From Rhodococcus sp. P1Y (GTDB lineage Bacteria > Actinomycetota > Actinomycetes > Mycobacteriales > Mycobacteriaceae), in contig NZ_CP032762.1 in NCBI RefSeq assembly GCF_003641205.1, positions 4,030,001-4,094,000 on the forward strand: a stretch of DNA of 64,000 bases, written 5' to 3'. Every line of letters begins with the position of its first letter. The first letter of the stretch is position 1. The translations under genes were made by a program, and so were the position numbers. The notes beneath the pieces are model-generated. The model was not told the origin of the DNA. It did not search any database and saw only the letters and a list, made by a program, of their open reading frames with translations. Below are positions 1-12,131 of this stretch, one piece after another.

Positions 1-1771
1 TGCCCTCGGCGATTCGTTGCGCATGGTCCATCTTGCTCGCAACACCACCGGCGGTGATGAGTCCTGTCTCGTCGTGCTTCTTGGGCTGTTCCTTCGGACC
101 CAGGTTGGAGGTGACTACCTCGTCCTCCCAGCTCGAGAAGAACACCGACCGTCCTGGATCGCCCTGCCTGCCGGCTCTGCCGCGCAGTTGATTGTCGAGC
201 CGTTCGGTCGAGTGACGCCCTACGCCGACGACGAGCAGACCACCCAGGTCGGCCACCTCGTCCTTGGCCGAACCTTCGCCGCTCGGTCCCCCGAGCCTGA
301 TATCGGTTCCGCGACCGGCGATTTGCGTGGACACCGTCACCGAACCCCGCACGCCTGCGCGGGCGATCACCTCGGCTTCCTCGGCATCGTTCTTGGCGTT
401 GAGCACCACGGCCGCCACACCTGCAGCATCGAGCAACTCGGCGAGGTCCTCGGACTCTGCGACGTCGTGGGTGCCGATCAGAATCGGCTGACCGGTCTCG
501 TGGACCTCGCGGACGAATTCGACGACGGCCGCGTTCCTGTTCGCCACGGTGTCGTAGACGCGGTCTTCCTCGTCGATCCGAATGTTGGGCTGATTAGGCG
601 GAACGAGTGAGACACCTAGCCTGTAGAACGTCTTGAGTTGCTCACCCGCAGCGAGAGCGGTTCCGGTCATTCCGCACACTGTCGCGTACCGTCCGATCAG
701 AGCTTGGACGGTGATGGTGTCGAGAATTTCGCCGGTTTCCGTAGGCTTCAGGCCCTCCTTCGTCTCGACCGCGGCCTGCAATCCGTCGGGCCATCGCTGC
801 AGTTCGGCGACGCGGCCGCGAGAGGCATTGACCAGCCGCACGCGTCCGTCACGGACGATGTAGTGAACGTCGCGCTTGACGAGTACCTGGGCATGCAATG
901 CGACATTGACTGCTACGAGTGTGGTCCCGACGTGCTCTTCCGAGTACAGATCGATACCACCGAGCTCTTCCTCCAGCTTCTCCGCGCCCTCGTCGGTGAG
1001 GAAGACGTTGCGGCCTTCGGCGTCGGTGTCGTAGTGCGCTCCGACGTCCAGCGTTCGCACCGCACCGAACACCTTCTCCGTCGGCACGTCGGTCGACACC
1101 GACCCGGCCAGAACGAGCGGCACGAGGGCTTCGTCGACCAGAACGGAATCCGCCTCGTCGACGATGGCGACATCCGGGGTCGGAGTCACCAGGTCGGCGG
1201 CGTCATCCACGAGATGGTCTCGCAGAACGTCGATTCCGATCTCGTTGACCGAGGCGTATGTCACGTCTCTGCTGTACGCGGCTCGTCGCTCCACGGGCGT
1301 GGACGACTCCGCCACCGACCCGACTGTGAGACCGAGCAACTCGTAGAACGGGCGCATCCATTCGGCGTCACGACGAGCCAGGAAGTCGTTGACAGAGATG
1401 ATGTGAACCGAGCGCCCGGACAACACGTATCCGACCGCGGCCAACGCGCCGGCCAGCGTTTTGCCTTCGCCGGTTGCCATCTCCACCACGTCGCCCTCAC
1501 GCATGCGAACAGCAGCGAGGAGTTGTACGTCGAACGGCGTCAGGTCGAGCGCACGTGTAGCCGCCTCACGAACCAGTGCGAGGTACCGGGGAACATCGAG
1601 GCGGTCGGCTTCATCGACCCTGAGCTCGGAAGCAGCGACCGCGAGATCGGCATCGGACAGGGCGCTAGCCCATTCCGCGTGATCGGTCGCTCGATCGACG
1701 CCGGCGCGGGAGCGCGCTTGCCCCTTCTGCGCAGAACGCCCGAGTATGCGCCAGAACCGATCGGAAGCCAC
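1..1771 (-). CDS. secA2: Accessory Sec translocase ATPase SecA2 (3' end beyond window)
   Basis: ATPase motor of the accessory Sec pathway that exports a subset of proteins in mycobacteria and relatives. About 590 N-terminal residues are visible; the gene runs off the left edge. Motifs seen: Walker A MATGEGKT (residues 98-105), Walker B/DEAD in [12 protein letters not shown] (about 204), the preprotein crosslinking region with [10 protein letters not shown], and helicase motif III-VI features such as [24 protein letters not shown] and [13 protein letters not shown]. The short N-terminus without the housekeeping SecA1 arrangement, and the close family resemblance to mycobacterial SecA2, favour SecA2 over SecA1. 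The GTG start at 1771 is the first in-frame start before conserved sequence (DRFWRILG), but its ribosome site is weak. Divergent from msrB across about 170 bp. Confidence 0.93.
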   Translation of the reverse strand, partial: MASDRFWRILGRSAQKGQARSRAGVDRATDHAEWASALSDADLAVAASELRVDEADRLDVPRYLALVREAATRALDLTPFDVQLLAAVRMREGDVVEMATGEGKTLAGALAAVGYVLSGRSVHIISVNDFLARRDAEWMRPFYELLGLTVGSVAESSTPVERRAAYSRDVTYASVNEIGIDVLRDHLVDDAADLVTPTPDVAIVDEADSVLVDEALVPLVLAGSVSTDVPTEKVFGAVRTLDVGAHYDTDAEGRNVFLTDEGAEKLEEELGGIDLYSEEHVGTTLVAVNVALHAQVLVKRDVHYIVRDGRVRLVNASRGRVAELQRWPDGLQAAVETKEGLKPTETGEILDTITVQALIGRYATVCGMTGTALAAGEQLKTFYRLGVSLVPPNQPNIRIDEEDRVYDTVANRNAAVVEFVREVHETGQPILIGTHDVAESEDLAELLDAAGVAAVVLNAKNDAEEAEVIARAGVRGSVTVSTQIAGRGTDIRLGGPSGEGSAKDEVADLGGLLVVGVGRHSTERLDNQLRGRAGRQGDPGRSVFFSSWEDEVVTSNLGPKEQPKKHDETGLITAGGVASKMDHAQRIAEG

Positions 1772-1939
1772 GTTTGAAAAACCACCATTTCTTTGCTGCA
1801 GAGCGCGTGCGACGAAGGTACCGCCGTAACAAGCCTACTGATGCAGCACGCACGCGACCGAGCGCTCGGAATATCGGCGCACGTCGTCGACGTTGAGACA
1901 TGCGGAGCCGAAATGCTCCACAGCAGCAGAAAGGACACG

Positions 1940-2422
1940 ATGACACGCTCGTATGTAAGGGATCCCGCGTCGATCGAGAAGTTGACGCCCGAGCAATACC
2001 GCGTCACTCAGAAGGACGGCACCGAACGTGCATTCGCCAACGAGTACTGGGACAACCACGAACCAGGGCTGTACGTCGATGTGGTCACCGGTGAGCCCTT
2101 GTTCTCGTCCGCCGACAAGTTCGAGAGCCATTCGGGATGGCCAAGCTTCACCAAGCCCGTCGACGAAACGAACGTTGTCGAGAAGCGGGACTTCAGCCAC
2201 CTGATGCTGCGCACGGAAGTACGGTCGGCGGCCGGAGACTCCCACCTGGGACACCTGTTCAAGGACGGACCGAAGGATCAAGGTGGACTCCGTTACTGCA
2301 TGAACTCGGCCGCGTTGCGTTTCGTACCGGTGGATCGCCTCGAAGCCGAGGGATACGGTGAGTACGCAGCACAATTCCGCACCGAGATCGATGAAAGTAC
2401 AGACGAAGGAGCGACGCAGTGA
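1940..2422 (+). CDS. msrB: Peptide-methionine (R)-S-oxide reductase MsrB
   Basis: Reduces the R-epimer of methionine sulfoxide in oxidised proteins. The 160-residue protein carries the SelR/MsrB domain: [23 protein letters not shown] and the catalytic RYCMNS with Cys120. It lacks the CxxC pairs that bind zinc in many MsrB proteins, and the position often used for a resolving cysteine is serine (SHSGW, Ser65), so Cys120 is the only cysteine. The ATG at 1940 follows AAAGGACACG, a good ribosome site; an upstream in-frame extension to 1793 has no such support and reads as leader. It overlaps msrA by 4 nt (GTGA), so the pair is likely one operon repairing both epimers. Confidence 0.93.
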   Translation: MTRSYVRDPASIEKLTPEQYRVTQKDGTERAFANEYWDNHEPGLYVDVVTGEPLFSSADKFESHSGWPSFTKPVDETNVVEKRDFSHLMLRTEVRSAAGDSHLGHLFKDGPKDQGGLRYCMNSAALRFVPVDRLEAEGYGEYAAQFRTEIDESTDEGATQ

Positions 2423-2937
2423 GCACTACGACCGAGACCGCCATCCTCGCCGGAGGTTGCTTCTGGGGAGCGCAAGAACTGATCCGCCATCGGCCGGGTG
2501 TCGTGTCGACGCGCGTCGGGTACTCGGGTGGAGACATTCCCAATGCCACCTACCGTAATCACGGAACCCACGCGGAGGCCGTCGAGATCGTTTTCGACCC
2601 CTCCGTGATCTCGTACCGCGACATTTTGGAGTTCTTCTTTCAGATTCACGATCCGTCGACGAAGAACCGCCAAGGCAACGACGTCGGTATGAGCTACCGA
2701 TCCGCTATCTACTACGCCGACGACGAGCAGAAGCGTGTTGCGCTGGACACCATCGCCGACGTGGACGCGTCAGGCTTGTGGCCCGGCAAGGTCGTGACGG
2801 AGGTCGAGCCGGTCGGCCCATTCTGGGAAGCCGAGCCCGAGCACCAGGACTACCTGCAGAATTACCCGACCGGGTACACGTGCCACTTCGTCCGGCCCGG
2901 CTGGAAACTGCCGCGCCGCGCGGACGCCGTGAGCTAG
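2419..2937 (+). CDS. msrA: Peptide-methionine (S)-S-oxide reductase MsrA
   Basis: Reduces the S-epimer of methionine sulfoxide in proteins and free methionine. The 172-residue length is normal. The catalytic GCFWG motif is at the N-terminus (Cys14), followed by [20 protein letters not shown] and the C-terminal GYTCHFVRP, which supplies a second cysteine. The GTG start overlaps the msrB stop by 4 nt, which indicates translational coupling. A strong hairpin terminator follows 24 bp downstream. Confidence 0.95.
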   Translation: MSTTTETAILAGGCFWGAQELIRHRPGVVSTRVGYSGGDIPNATYRNHGTHAEAVEIVFDPSVISYRDILEFFFQIHDPSTKNRQGNDVGMSYRSAIYYADDEQKRVALDTIADVDASGLWPGKVVTEVEPVGPFWEAEPEHQDYLQNYPTGYTCHFVRPGWKLPRRADAVS

Positions 2938-2960
2938 TCGACTTCGCAGACAGCACGAAC

Positions 2961-2992
2961 AGATGGTCCCGAGCCGAGGCTCGGGACCATCT
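2961..2992 (+). terminator. Rho-independent terminator after msrA
   Basis: A perfect 14-bp stem (AGATGGTCCCGAGC with GCTCGGGACCATCT) closes a CGAG tetraloop and is followed by TTTCG. It sits just downstream of the msrA stop and would end the msrBA transcript. Confidence 0.85.
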
Positions 2993-3030
2993 TTCGTGAT
3001 TGCCCAAAGCGGGGAGACCACGCGCAACTC

Positions 3031-3435
3031 GTGATCCTCACCGCATTCAGGCTTGACCTTGACATAGCGTCAAGGTTCACACTTGCGTCATTCGAATCGG
3101 AATTTCAGCCCGACGCGCTCGCAGACGCCATGGCCGACAGCTTGCAGGATTTCACTTCACGACGTCGTTCCGGATCCGGCATCGGATGCATCCGCACACG
3201 GTCACGCGTGCGCTGTTGACCCTGCGGACGTCGGGGCAGATCGTCGCCGACATCGATCTCGATTCGGTAGCGAGCGCTCGAATTCATCGACGCTACGGAA
3301 CTGTCTCTGCTGCAATCGAACACGGTCGGCTCATGCTTCCCAACCAGGATGGAACCAGCGTCGACATCGACCTGACGCGCGCCGTCGACGCGTCACTTCC
3401 CGCCCTGCTCCCCCGCTGGCGAAGGAGTGGCCCGA
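3031..3435 (+). pseudogene. Possible decayed coding stretch, function unknown
   Basis: Between the msrA terminator and the convergent efflux gene lie about 400 bp with two short plus-strand frames. One starts with GTG at 3031 (ILTAFRLDLDIASRF... ending after 62 codons). The other lies in a different frame from about 3186 (TSGQIVADIDLDSVASARIH..., LPALLPRW) and runs into the 3' end of the efflux gene. Both have protein-like composition, so a single ancestral gene broken by a frameshift is possible. I do not recognise the family and see no convincing ribosome site for the second part. It may simply be non-coding. Confidence 0.25.
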
Positions 3436-4668
3436 TCATGTCCTGTTCGGTACAGGTCGACGATCCAGGCGCCCTGATAGCTGCTCTGACGCGCGATTCA
3501 ACCGAGCAGCGAAGACCAGCACGAAGAGACCGGTCAGAGTAATGGCTGCGCCCGCCCAGATCGGCGAGGTGTATCCCAGTCCCGCCGTGATGGCGACGCC
3601 ACCGATCCACGCACCGAGTGCGTTGCCGAGATTGAACGCCGCGATGTTGGCACCCGACGCCATCGTCGGTGCGTCGTTCGCGAACGACATCACGCGCATC
3701 TGCAGTCCCGGCACGGTTGCGAAGCCGAACGCACCCATGAGGAACAGCGATACGACCGTTGCCACTTGGCTTTCGGCAGTCGAGGCGAAGAACACAAGCA
3801 CGACGGTCAGTACTGCGAGCAGCACCAGCAACGTGACAGTGAGGTTGCGATCGGCGGCTTTGCCACCGAGGTAGTTTCCGACGAACAGGCCGACACCGAA
3901 CAAGATCAGCAGCCAGGGCACCGAACTCGACGAGAATCCGCTGACGTCGGTGAGAGTGAAGGCGATGTAGGTGAATGCACCGAACATTCCGCCGTACCCC
4001 AGGACCGTGATCGCGATGGACAGCCACACCTGCACGCGTCGGAATGCACCGAGTTCCGATCGGAGACTTCCGGGGGCTTCGGCGTCGGTAGCCCCGGGAA
4101 CCAGGGCCACGATGCCGATCAAGGCGACGATCCCGATGACGCTGATAGCCCAGAACGCGGACCGCCATCCATAGGACTGGCCCAGAAGCGTGCCGAAAGG
4201 AACTCCCAGCACGTTGGCCGCGGTGAGACCGGCGAACATCATCGCAATCGCCCCCGCCTTCTTCTCCGGTGAGACGAGCGACGCAGCGACGACAGCACCG
4301 ATGCCGAAGAACGCGCCGTGACACAACGCGGCCACGACGCGTCCAAGCATCATCACCTCGTACGACCCCGACAGCGCGGAAATGAGGTTGCCTGCAATGA
4401 ACAGTCCCATCAGGGAGATGAGGACATTCTTGCGAGGAAACCGAGTGACAAGTGCGGTGACGACGAGAGCCCCGACCACCACACTGAGTGCATATCCGGT
4501 TATCAGCCACCCTGCCTCCGCCTCGGTGACTCCGAAATCCGACGCCACTTCGGGCAACAACCCCATGATGACGAATTCGGTGAGTCCGATCCCGAAACCC
4601 CCCATGGCCAACGCGAGCAGTCCCAACGGCATGACGGCGATCCTTTCGATAGATGCATGAGCAGTCAT
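3436..4668 (-). CDS. MFS efflux permease, DHA1 (AraJ/arabinose-efflux-like)
   Basis: A 410-residue major facilitator with about 12 membrane helices. N-terminal TEFVIMGLLPEVASDFGVTEAEAGWLITGYAL is typical of the DHA1 drug or sugar-efflux group (AraJ, YdhP, CmlA-like). The loop after helix 2 holds RFPRKNVL in the place of the MFS A motif, and the motif C region reads GLTAANVLGVPFGTLLG. The substrate cannot be read from sequence. It is transcribed divergently from a MarR regulator with about 110 bp between the starts, the usual arrangement for a MarR-controlled exporter, so it is probably repressed by that neighbour and induced by a small toxic compound. Confidence 0.85.
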   Translation of the reverse strand: MTAHASIERIAVMPLGLLALAMGGFGIGLTEFVIMGLLPEVASDFGVTEAEAGWLITGYALSVVVGALVVTALVTRFPRKNVLISLMGLFIAGNLISALSGSYEVMMLGRVVAALCHGAFFGIGAVVAASLVSPEKKAGAIAMMFAGLTAANVLGVPFGTLLGQSYGWRSAFWAISVIGIVALIGIVALVPGATDAEAPGSLRSELGAFRRVQVWLSIAITVLGYGGMFGAFTYIAFTLTDVSGFSSSSVPWLLILFGVGLFVGNYLGGKAADRNLTVTLLVLLAVLTVVLVFFASTAESQVATVVSLFLMGAFGFATVPGLQMRVMSFANDAPTMASGANIAAFNLGNALGAWIGGVAITAGLGYTSPIWAGAAITLTGLFVLVFAARLNRASEQLSGRLDRRPVPNRT

Positions 4669-4714
4669 AGAGCGTAAGCAGGTAATTGCAGACGCGTCAT
4701 AAATAGTTGCACGC

Positions 4715-4733
4715 GCTTGCTAACTGCGCAAGC
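4715..4733. promoter_or_regulatory. Candidate MarR operator dyad
   Basis: The intergenic region between the divergent efflux gene and the MarR gene holds the inverted repeat GCTTGC-7 nt-GCAAGC (TTGC...GCAA core). MarR regulators usually bind such imperfect palindromes in the shared promoter. Further TTGC and TTGCA copies lie at 4686 and 4707. The assignment is by position and symmetry only. Confidence 0.45.
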
Positions 4734-4776
4734 TGGTAACCTTGCGTTGTCAATTCGACGTGTACGAGGAGGACCC

Positions 4777-5229
4777 GTGGCAATCGCCGACGATTCATCG
4801 CTCATCCGCGCCCAGGGCTGGCGAACGTTGGCGGCATTGCACGCCCACATCGAGGCCGACCTCGAGCGGGCCCTGCAGTCCGAGCACACCCTGTCGGTCG
4901 TCGAGTACACCGTCCTCGACGCACTGGGCCGTCAGGATGGATGGCATATGCGCATGCAGCAGTTGGCCAGAGCCAGCGCCTTGAGCAGCAGCGCAGCCAC
5001 CAGATTGGTCAACCGTCTCGAAGACCGCGGCATCCTGACGCGATTTCTGTGCAAGGACGATCGTCGAGGCATCTACACCGAACTGACCGAAGAGGGACGG
5101 GCGCTACTGGAACGGTCACGCCCCACGCACGACGACGTTCTGGAAAAATCGTTGGCGGCCGCTCAGCTCGTACCCGAATTGGCGCCGCTCGCCGAAGCCT
5201 TGCATCGGTTGCCGTCACCCGTTGGCTGA
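4777..5229 (+). CDS. MarR-family transcriptional regulator
   Basis: A 150-residue winged-helix regulator. The helix-turn-helix is visible in MRMQQLARASALSSSAATRLVNRLEDRGILTR, followed by the wing CKDDRRGIYTELTEEGRALLER. The GTG at 4777 sits 5 nt after GAGGAGG and is preferred to an upstream frame extension that would cross the divergent promoter and dyad. Gene position suggests control of the divergent efflux pump and of itself. The acyltransferase 92 bp downstream may or may not belong to the same unit. Confidence 0.88.
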   Translation: MAIADDSSLIRAQGWRTLAALHAHIEADLERALQSEHTLSVVEYTVLDALGRQDGWHMRMQQLARASALSSSAATRLVNRLEDRGILTRFLCKDDRRGIYTELTEEGRALLERSRPTHDDVLEKSLAAAQLVPELAPLAEALHRLPSPVG

Positions 5230-5321
5230 TTGTTCACATCAGGCGCAAGCAAAGTACCGTTGGGCGAAATATTCAGTTTCGAACCCCGATACCCGTCGAC
5301 CGCTGGAGCTTCCTCCCTCTT

Positions 5322-7427
5322 ATGCACGCCCAGTACCAACCTGGCGGTGTTTCCGTCGCGGCACCTACGGCTTCGACGGTTCGGACCGGATCAGTTGTTC
5401 GCCAAGATCTCAACGGACTCCGCGGCATCGCGATCGCGCTCGTTGTCGTTTTTCACATCTGGATGGGTCGAGTCTCGGGCGGCGTCGATGTCTTCCTCGT
5501 CCTCACTGGATTCTTCTTCACGGCGTCCCTGATCCGCTCTGCTCAGTCGGGCGGTTCGCTGAACCCGATCACGCGAGTGACCCGAATACTGCGTCGTCTC
5601 GGACCGCCACTCGTCCTCGTACTCGTCGGGGTTGCAGTCGCCACGGCGCTCTTACTTCCGCGCACACGCTGGGTCGACATCGGTAACCAGTTGGTGTCGG
5701 GGCTCTTGTTCTACGCCAACTGGGAGCTCGCCTGGACCTCGCAAGACTATTTGGCCGCAGACCCCACAGTCAGCCCCCTTCAGCACCTGTGGTCGGTCGC
5801 CGTTCAGTTTCAGTTCTACTTGGTGGCTGTCGGTGTCGTCTTCGGCCTGGCATGGATAGTTCGGCGATCGCGCGGAGGTGTGAGAACCAGCCCGCCGCCG
5901 CGCCTCTACCTTCTGATCTTCGCCGGCGCGTCCATCATGTCGTTTACGTATGCCGCGGACGGAACATCGCGTCTGCAGTCGTGGAACTATTACGACACCG
6001 GCGCTCGGTTGTGGGAGATCATGCTCGGCGGGGCGGTAGCGGCGTACTACGCAGCGCTTCCGAGCCGGAGGGCGCCGCGCACCGATTGGGCCCCCCGAGC
6101 CGGCCGGGCTGCGCTGGCCACTGCCGGACTACTCGCCGTCGTCAGCTGCGGGTTCCTCTTCGACGGAGTGAACGAGTTCCCGGGACCGTGGGCTCTGTTC
6201 CCGGTTCTCGCGACGCTCGCGCTTGTGGTGGCGGGGCCCGATACCCCCGTCGCGCATCTGCTGCGCACGCGCTTCGGACTGTGGCTCGGTTCCATCGCGT
6301 TTCCTCTGTACCTGTGGCATTGGCCGGTTCTGATCTTCGTTCTCGCTTACACCGGCGAGCCGACGGCCGACCTGACGACCGGAATGCTGATCGTTGCGGC
6401 GTCCGTTCTGCTCGCGATGCTCACCGTTCGACTCGTCGAGAAGCCGATGAACTTGCCACCTCGATCACTCCCACGCATCGCTGTCACCGCAACCGCAGCG
6501 ACACTGGCGGTCGTCCTCGTCTGTAGCGCCGTCGGGTGGAACCAGTACGTGCAGAAATCGGTGGCCGATCTGCAAGCCAACAATGCAGTCGACCGATACA
6601 CCCATCCAGGCGCCCTCGAGCTCACGGACGGCGTCGTGGTGCCCGCGGCGGAACTGTCGCCTTCCCTTCTGTCGGCGCCCGACGACATTCCCGCTGCTGC
6701 CCTGGACGGTTGTGTAGCCGACTTCGAAACCGAGGACCCGATCAGTTGCCAGTACGGCGATCTCGATGCCGATCGGTTCATGGTGCTCGCAGGCGGGTCA
6801 CACGCCGAACACTGGATCGACGCGTTGGACCTCCTCGGCAAGGAGCACGGCTTCCGAATTTCGACGTATCTGAAAATGGGCTGCCCGCTCATGGTCGAGT
6901 ACCTGTCGGAGTACGGCGACGGCGACTTCTCCGGTTGCCCGGTGTGGTCCCGCTCGGTGTTGGACTCGATCGCGTCGTCGCAACCCGACTTCGTCTTCAC
7001 GACGTCCACGAGGCCACGAGAGGACGGCGCGGGTGACTACACCCCGGACTGGTACGTGGACGTCTGGGCCGAACTGGCATCGAAGGGGATCCCCGTTCTT
7101 GCGATGCGCGACAACCCGTGGTTGGAACAGGACGGGCTGGCCTTCCGCGCGATCGACTGCCTGTCCGACGGTGGAAGCGCGACCTCCTGCGGCGTACGAC
7201 GTAGCCAGGCTCTCGACACGATCAACCCGACGCTGGCGGCCTCGTTCCGACTCCCGACGGTCCTACCGCTGGACCTCACGAATGCGCTGTGCGACGGACA
7301 GGTATGCCGCGCCATCGAAGGCAACGTGCTGATCTACCGCGATGAACATCACCTCACGGCGACCTACATGCGCACCCTGACCAGCGAGTTGGGCAGACAG
7401 ATCGCAGAGCAGACCGCTTGGTGGTGA
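5322..7427 (+). CDS. OafA-type membrane acyltransferase with C-terminal SGNH domain
   Basis: About 701 residues. The N-terminal half is an Acyl_transf_3 membrane domain (about 10 helices) opening with LNGLRGIAIALVVVFHIWM and GGVDVFLVLTGFFFTASLI, the family signature with its catalytic histidine. The C-terminal 230 residues form an extracytoplasmic SGNH-like domain with GGSHAEHW (block I) and a late DEHHLTATYM (block V Asp-His). Such proteins O-acetylate or O-acylate cell-wall polysaccharides, peptidoglycan or lipids; the acceptor here is unknown. The start is uncertain. ATG 5322 has GGAG about 14 nt upstream; the open frame itself extends back through the MarR gene in another frame. Confidence 0.85.
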   Translation: MHAQYQPGGVSVAAPTASTVRTGSVVRQDLNGLRGIAIALVVVFHIWMGRVSGGVDVFLVLTGFFFTASLIRSAQSGGSLNPITRVTRILRRLGPPLVLVLVGVAVATALLLPRTRWVDIGNQLVSGLLFYANWELAWTSQDYLAADPTVSPLQHLWSVAVQFQFYLVAVGVVFGLAWIVRRSRGGVRTSPPPRLYLLIFAGASIMSFTYAADGTSRLQSWNYYDTGARLWEIMLGGAVAAYYAALPSRRAPRTDWAPRAGRAALATAGLLAVVSCGFLFDGVNEFPGPWALFPVLATLALVVAGPDTPVAHLLRTRFGLWLGSIAFPLYLWHWPVLIFVLAYTGEPTADLTTGMLIVAASVLLAMLTVRLVEKPMNLPPRSLPRIAVTATAATLAVVLVCSAVGWNQYVQKSVADLQANNAVDRYTHPGALELTDGVVVPAAELSPSLLSAPDDIPAAALDGCVADFETEDPISCQYGDLDADRFMVLAGGSHAEHWIDALDLLGKEHGFRISTYLKMGCPLMVEYLSEYGDGDFSGCPVWSRSVLDSIASSQPDFVFTTSTRPREDGAGDYTPDWYVDVWAELASKGIPVLAMRDNPWLEQDGLAFRAIDCLSDGGSATSCGVRRSQALDTINPTLAASFRLPTVLPLDLTNALCDGQVCRAIEGNVLIYRDEHHLTATYMRTLTSELGRQIAEQTAWW

Positions 7428-7462
7428 GCGGAGTTCGATCCGGTCACAGTAGGGTTTCATCC

Positions 7463-9739
<2,277 letters not shown>

Positions 9740-9743
9740 CACG

Positions 9744-12131
9744 ATGCCGATCCCCTCCAGCACGTATCGACTTCAACTGCGTGGGGACGAGTTCACGTTC
9801 GGCGACGCGCGCCGCATCGTGGACTACCTCGACGACCTCGGGGTGACTCACGCCTACCTCTCGCCGATCCTGTCGGCAACCGACGGCTCGACTCACGGGT
9901 ACGACGTCACCGATCCCACCTCGGTCTCTTCCGCTCTCGGCGGTCGTGAGGGCTTCGAAGCGCTGGTGGCAGAACTACATTCACGCGGAATGGGTGTGAT
10001 CGTCGACATCGTTCCCAACCATGTCGGAGTCGACGATCCACGCCAGAATGCGTGGTGGTGGGACGTGCTGGGCAAAGGAAAGTCGTCCGATCATGCGGCG
10101 TTCTTCGACATCGACTGGGCAGAGGACAACGGAGTCGACGGCAAGATCGCACTTCCGATCCTGGGATCTGCGGAGGACGTCTCGGAGCTGACGGTCGATC
10201 GGACCGGCGACGTGCCGTTGTTGGCCTACTACGAACACAGACTTCCTATCTCTGTCGGTACCGACGAAAACGACGCACAGGCAGTCCACGACCGCCAGGC
10301 GTACCGCCTCGTCAGTTGGAAATCGGGTCTCGTCGGTTACCGGAGATTCTTCTCCGTCAACGGACTCGCGGGTCTTCGCCAGGAGGACTTCGACGTCTTC
10401 ACCGCCTCGCACACCCAGGTGAAGAGCTGGATGGACGACGGTCTCGTGGACGGCCTTCGCGTCGACCACCCGGACGGATTGGCCGATCCCGCAGGCTATC
10501 TCACCGAACTGCGCGAACTGATCGGCGAGGATCGCTGGCTGGTCATCGAGAAGATTCTCGCGCGCGGCGAGCCGTTGGACGAGTCGCTTCCCGTCGACGG
10601 CACCACGGGTTACGACGCTCTGGCCGACCTCGGCGGTGTGTTCGTCGCACCGTCCGGTGCGGCGGCTCTCGGGGAACTGTCGATGTCGCGGTCCGGTGCA
10701 CGTGGCGACGCGGCGTGGCTGCATGCCGCCGAAGAATCGTTGAAGACCGCGGTCGCGCGAGGCGACCTCGCGCCGGAAGTCAGACGGCTGGCGCGAGCAG
10801 TCGTGCGTGAGTCGGGCACCGGCATCGGAGTCGAATCGGTGATCGACGGCCTCGTCGCGGTGGTCGCGCGCATGCCGTACTACCGCTCGGACTACGCGCC
10901 CCTCACCGGGACTGTCGGGGGCGTGATCGGTTCTCTCATCCTCGAAAGTCGTTCTCTGGAACCTGCTTTCGACGCCCTGGCAACCGCTCTGATCGCACGC
11001 GGCGAATCAGCGGTTCGCTTCGAGCAAGTGTGCGGGGCGGTCACCGCCAAGGGCGTCGAGGACTGCCTGTTCTATCGTGCCACTCGATTGATCTCGTTGC
11101 AGGAGGTGGGCGGCGACCCCGCCGAGTTCGGAGTTGAACCTGCGCAATTCCATTTGGCCAATGCCGATCGTGCAAGAACGTGGCCCGCCGCGATGACGAC
11201 ATTGTCCACTCACGACACCAAGCGCGGCGAGGACGTGCGCGCGCGCATCGGCGTTCTGTCGCAGACTCCCGAACTGTGGGCCAGGTGCATCGCCGACTGG
11301 GAACTGCTCGCACCGAGTCCCGACGGCGCGACCGGACTCTTCCTGTGGCAGAACTTGTTCGGCGTGTGGCCCGCGGACGGTGTCATCACCGACGAGTTGC
11401 GAGGCCGCATCCACGCCTACGCCGAGAAGGCACTCCGCGAAGCCGGGACGCGAACCGGATGGACCGAGCCCGACGAGGTATTCGAGCGCGAGGTTCACGA
11501 CTGGCTCGATTCGATACTTCGGGGCACCATCTCGGAGTCCGTGTCGATGCTCGTCGCCCGCCTGGACCCGCACGGGCGGAGCGACGCGCTCGGTCAAAAG
11601 CTCTTGCACCTCGCAGGCCCCGGCGTTCCCGACGTCTACCAAGGCACGGAACTGTGGGAGGACTCGCTCGTGGACCCGGACAACCGTCGGCCGGTGGACT
11701 ATTCGGTGCGGAGAACGCATCTGCAGGACGGCTCCGCCTCGGTACCCCATACGTCCGAAGCAGCCAAGTTCAAGGTAGTCACCGAAACTCTTCACGTTCG
11801 GCGGGAACGCCCGGACAGCTTCGTAGGCGGAACCTACACACCCGTCTCGGCGACGGGATCGGCCGCGTCGCACGTCGTCGGTTTCGCCCGCGGACCCGTC
11901 CTCGGTGAGCCGGACGTGATTGCCCTGGCAACCCGCCATTCGCTCGCACTCGAGACCGAGGGTTGGGGAACCACGAGTGTGGTACTCCCCGAGGGACAGT
12001 GGCTGGACAGATTGACCGGCACCGTGCACTACGGCAAAGCTCAGGTGAGCACAGTGTTCTCGGCTCTGCCGGTTGCACTGCTGGTGCGCGACAAGATCGT
12101 CAGCGAGACCTCAGGAGAACGTGACGCATGA
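9744..12131 (+). CDS. treY: Malto-oligosyltrehalose synthase TreY
   Basis: Intramolecular transglucosidase that converts the reducing end of a maltodextrin from alpha-1,4 to alpha,alpha-1,1 linkage, giving maltooligosyltrehalose. It has 795 residues in the GH13 family: STYRLQL at the N-terminus, VDIVPNHVGVDD, nucleophile Asp241 in GLRVDHPDG, acid/base Glu269 in LVIEKIL, and TTLSTHDTKRGEDVRAR. ATG 9744 lies 4 nt after the glgX stop and the stop overlaps treZ by 4 nt, so all three genes are translationally coupled. Confidence 0.96.
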   Translation: MPIPSSTYRLQLRGDEFTFGDARRIVDYLDDLGVTHAYLSPILSATDGSTHGYDVTDPTSVSSALGGREGFEALVAELHSRGMGVIVDIVPNHVGVDDPRQNAWWWDVLGKGKSSDHAAFFDIDWAEDNGVDGKIALPILGSAEDVSELTVDRTGDVPLLAYYEHRLPISVGTDENDAQAVHDRQAYRLVSWKSGLVGYRRFFSVNGLAGLRQEDFDVFTASHTQVKSWMDDGLVDGLRVDHPDGLADPAGYLTELRELIGEDRWLVIEKILARGEPLDESLPVDGTTGYDALADLGGVFVAPSGAAALGELSMSRSGARGDAAWLHAAEESLKTAVARGDLAPEVRRLARAVVRESGTGIGVESVIDGLVAVVARMPYYRSDYAPLTGTVGGVIGSLILESRSLEPAFDALATALIARGESAVRFEQVCGAVTAKGVEDCLFYRATRLISLQEVGGDPAEFGVEPAQFHLANADRARTWPAAMTTLSTHDTKRGEDVRARIGVLSQTPELWARCIADWELLAPSPDGATGLFLWQNLFGVWPADGVITDELRGRIHAYAEKALREAGTRTGWTEPDEVFEREVHDWLDSILRGTISESVSMLVARLDPHGRSDALGQKLLHLAGPGVPDVYQGTELWEDSLVDPDNRRPVDYSVRRTHLQDGSASVPHTSEAAKFKVVTETLHVRRERPDSFVGGTYTPVSATGSAASHVVGFARGPVLGEPDVIALATRHSLALETEGWGTTSVVLPEGQWLDRLTGTVHYGKAQVSTVFSALPVALLVRDKIVSETSGERDA

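Noticed and set aside
638..1777. Long plus-strand frame at the left end
   Set aside because: The minus strand encodes unmistakable SecA2 motifs throughout the same interval.
1793..1939. 49-residue N-terminal extension of MsrB
   Set aside because: No homology and no ribosome site at 1793, whereas AAAGGACACG precedes ATG 1940.
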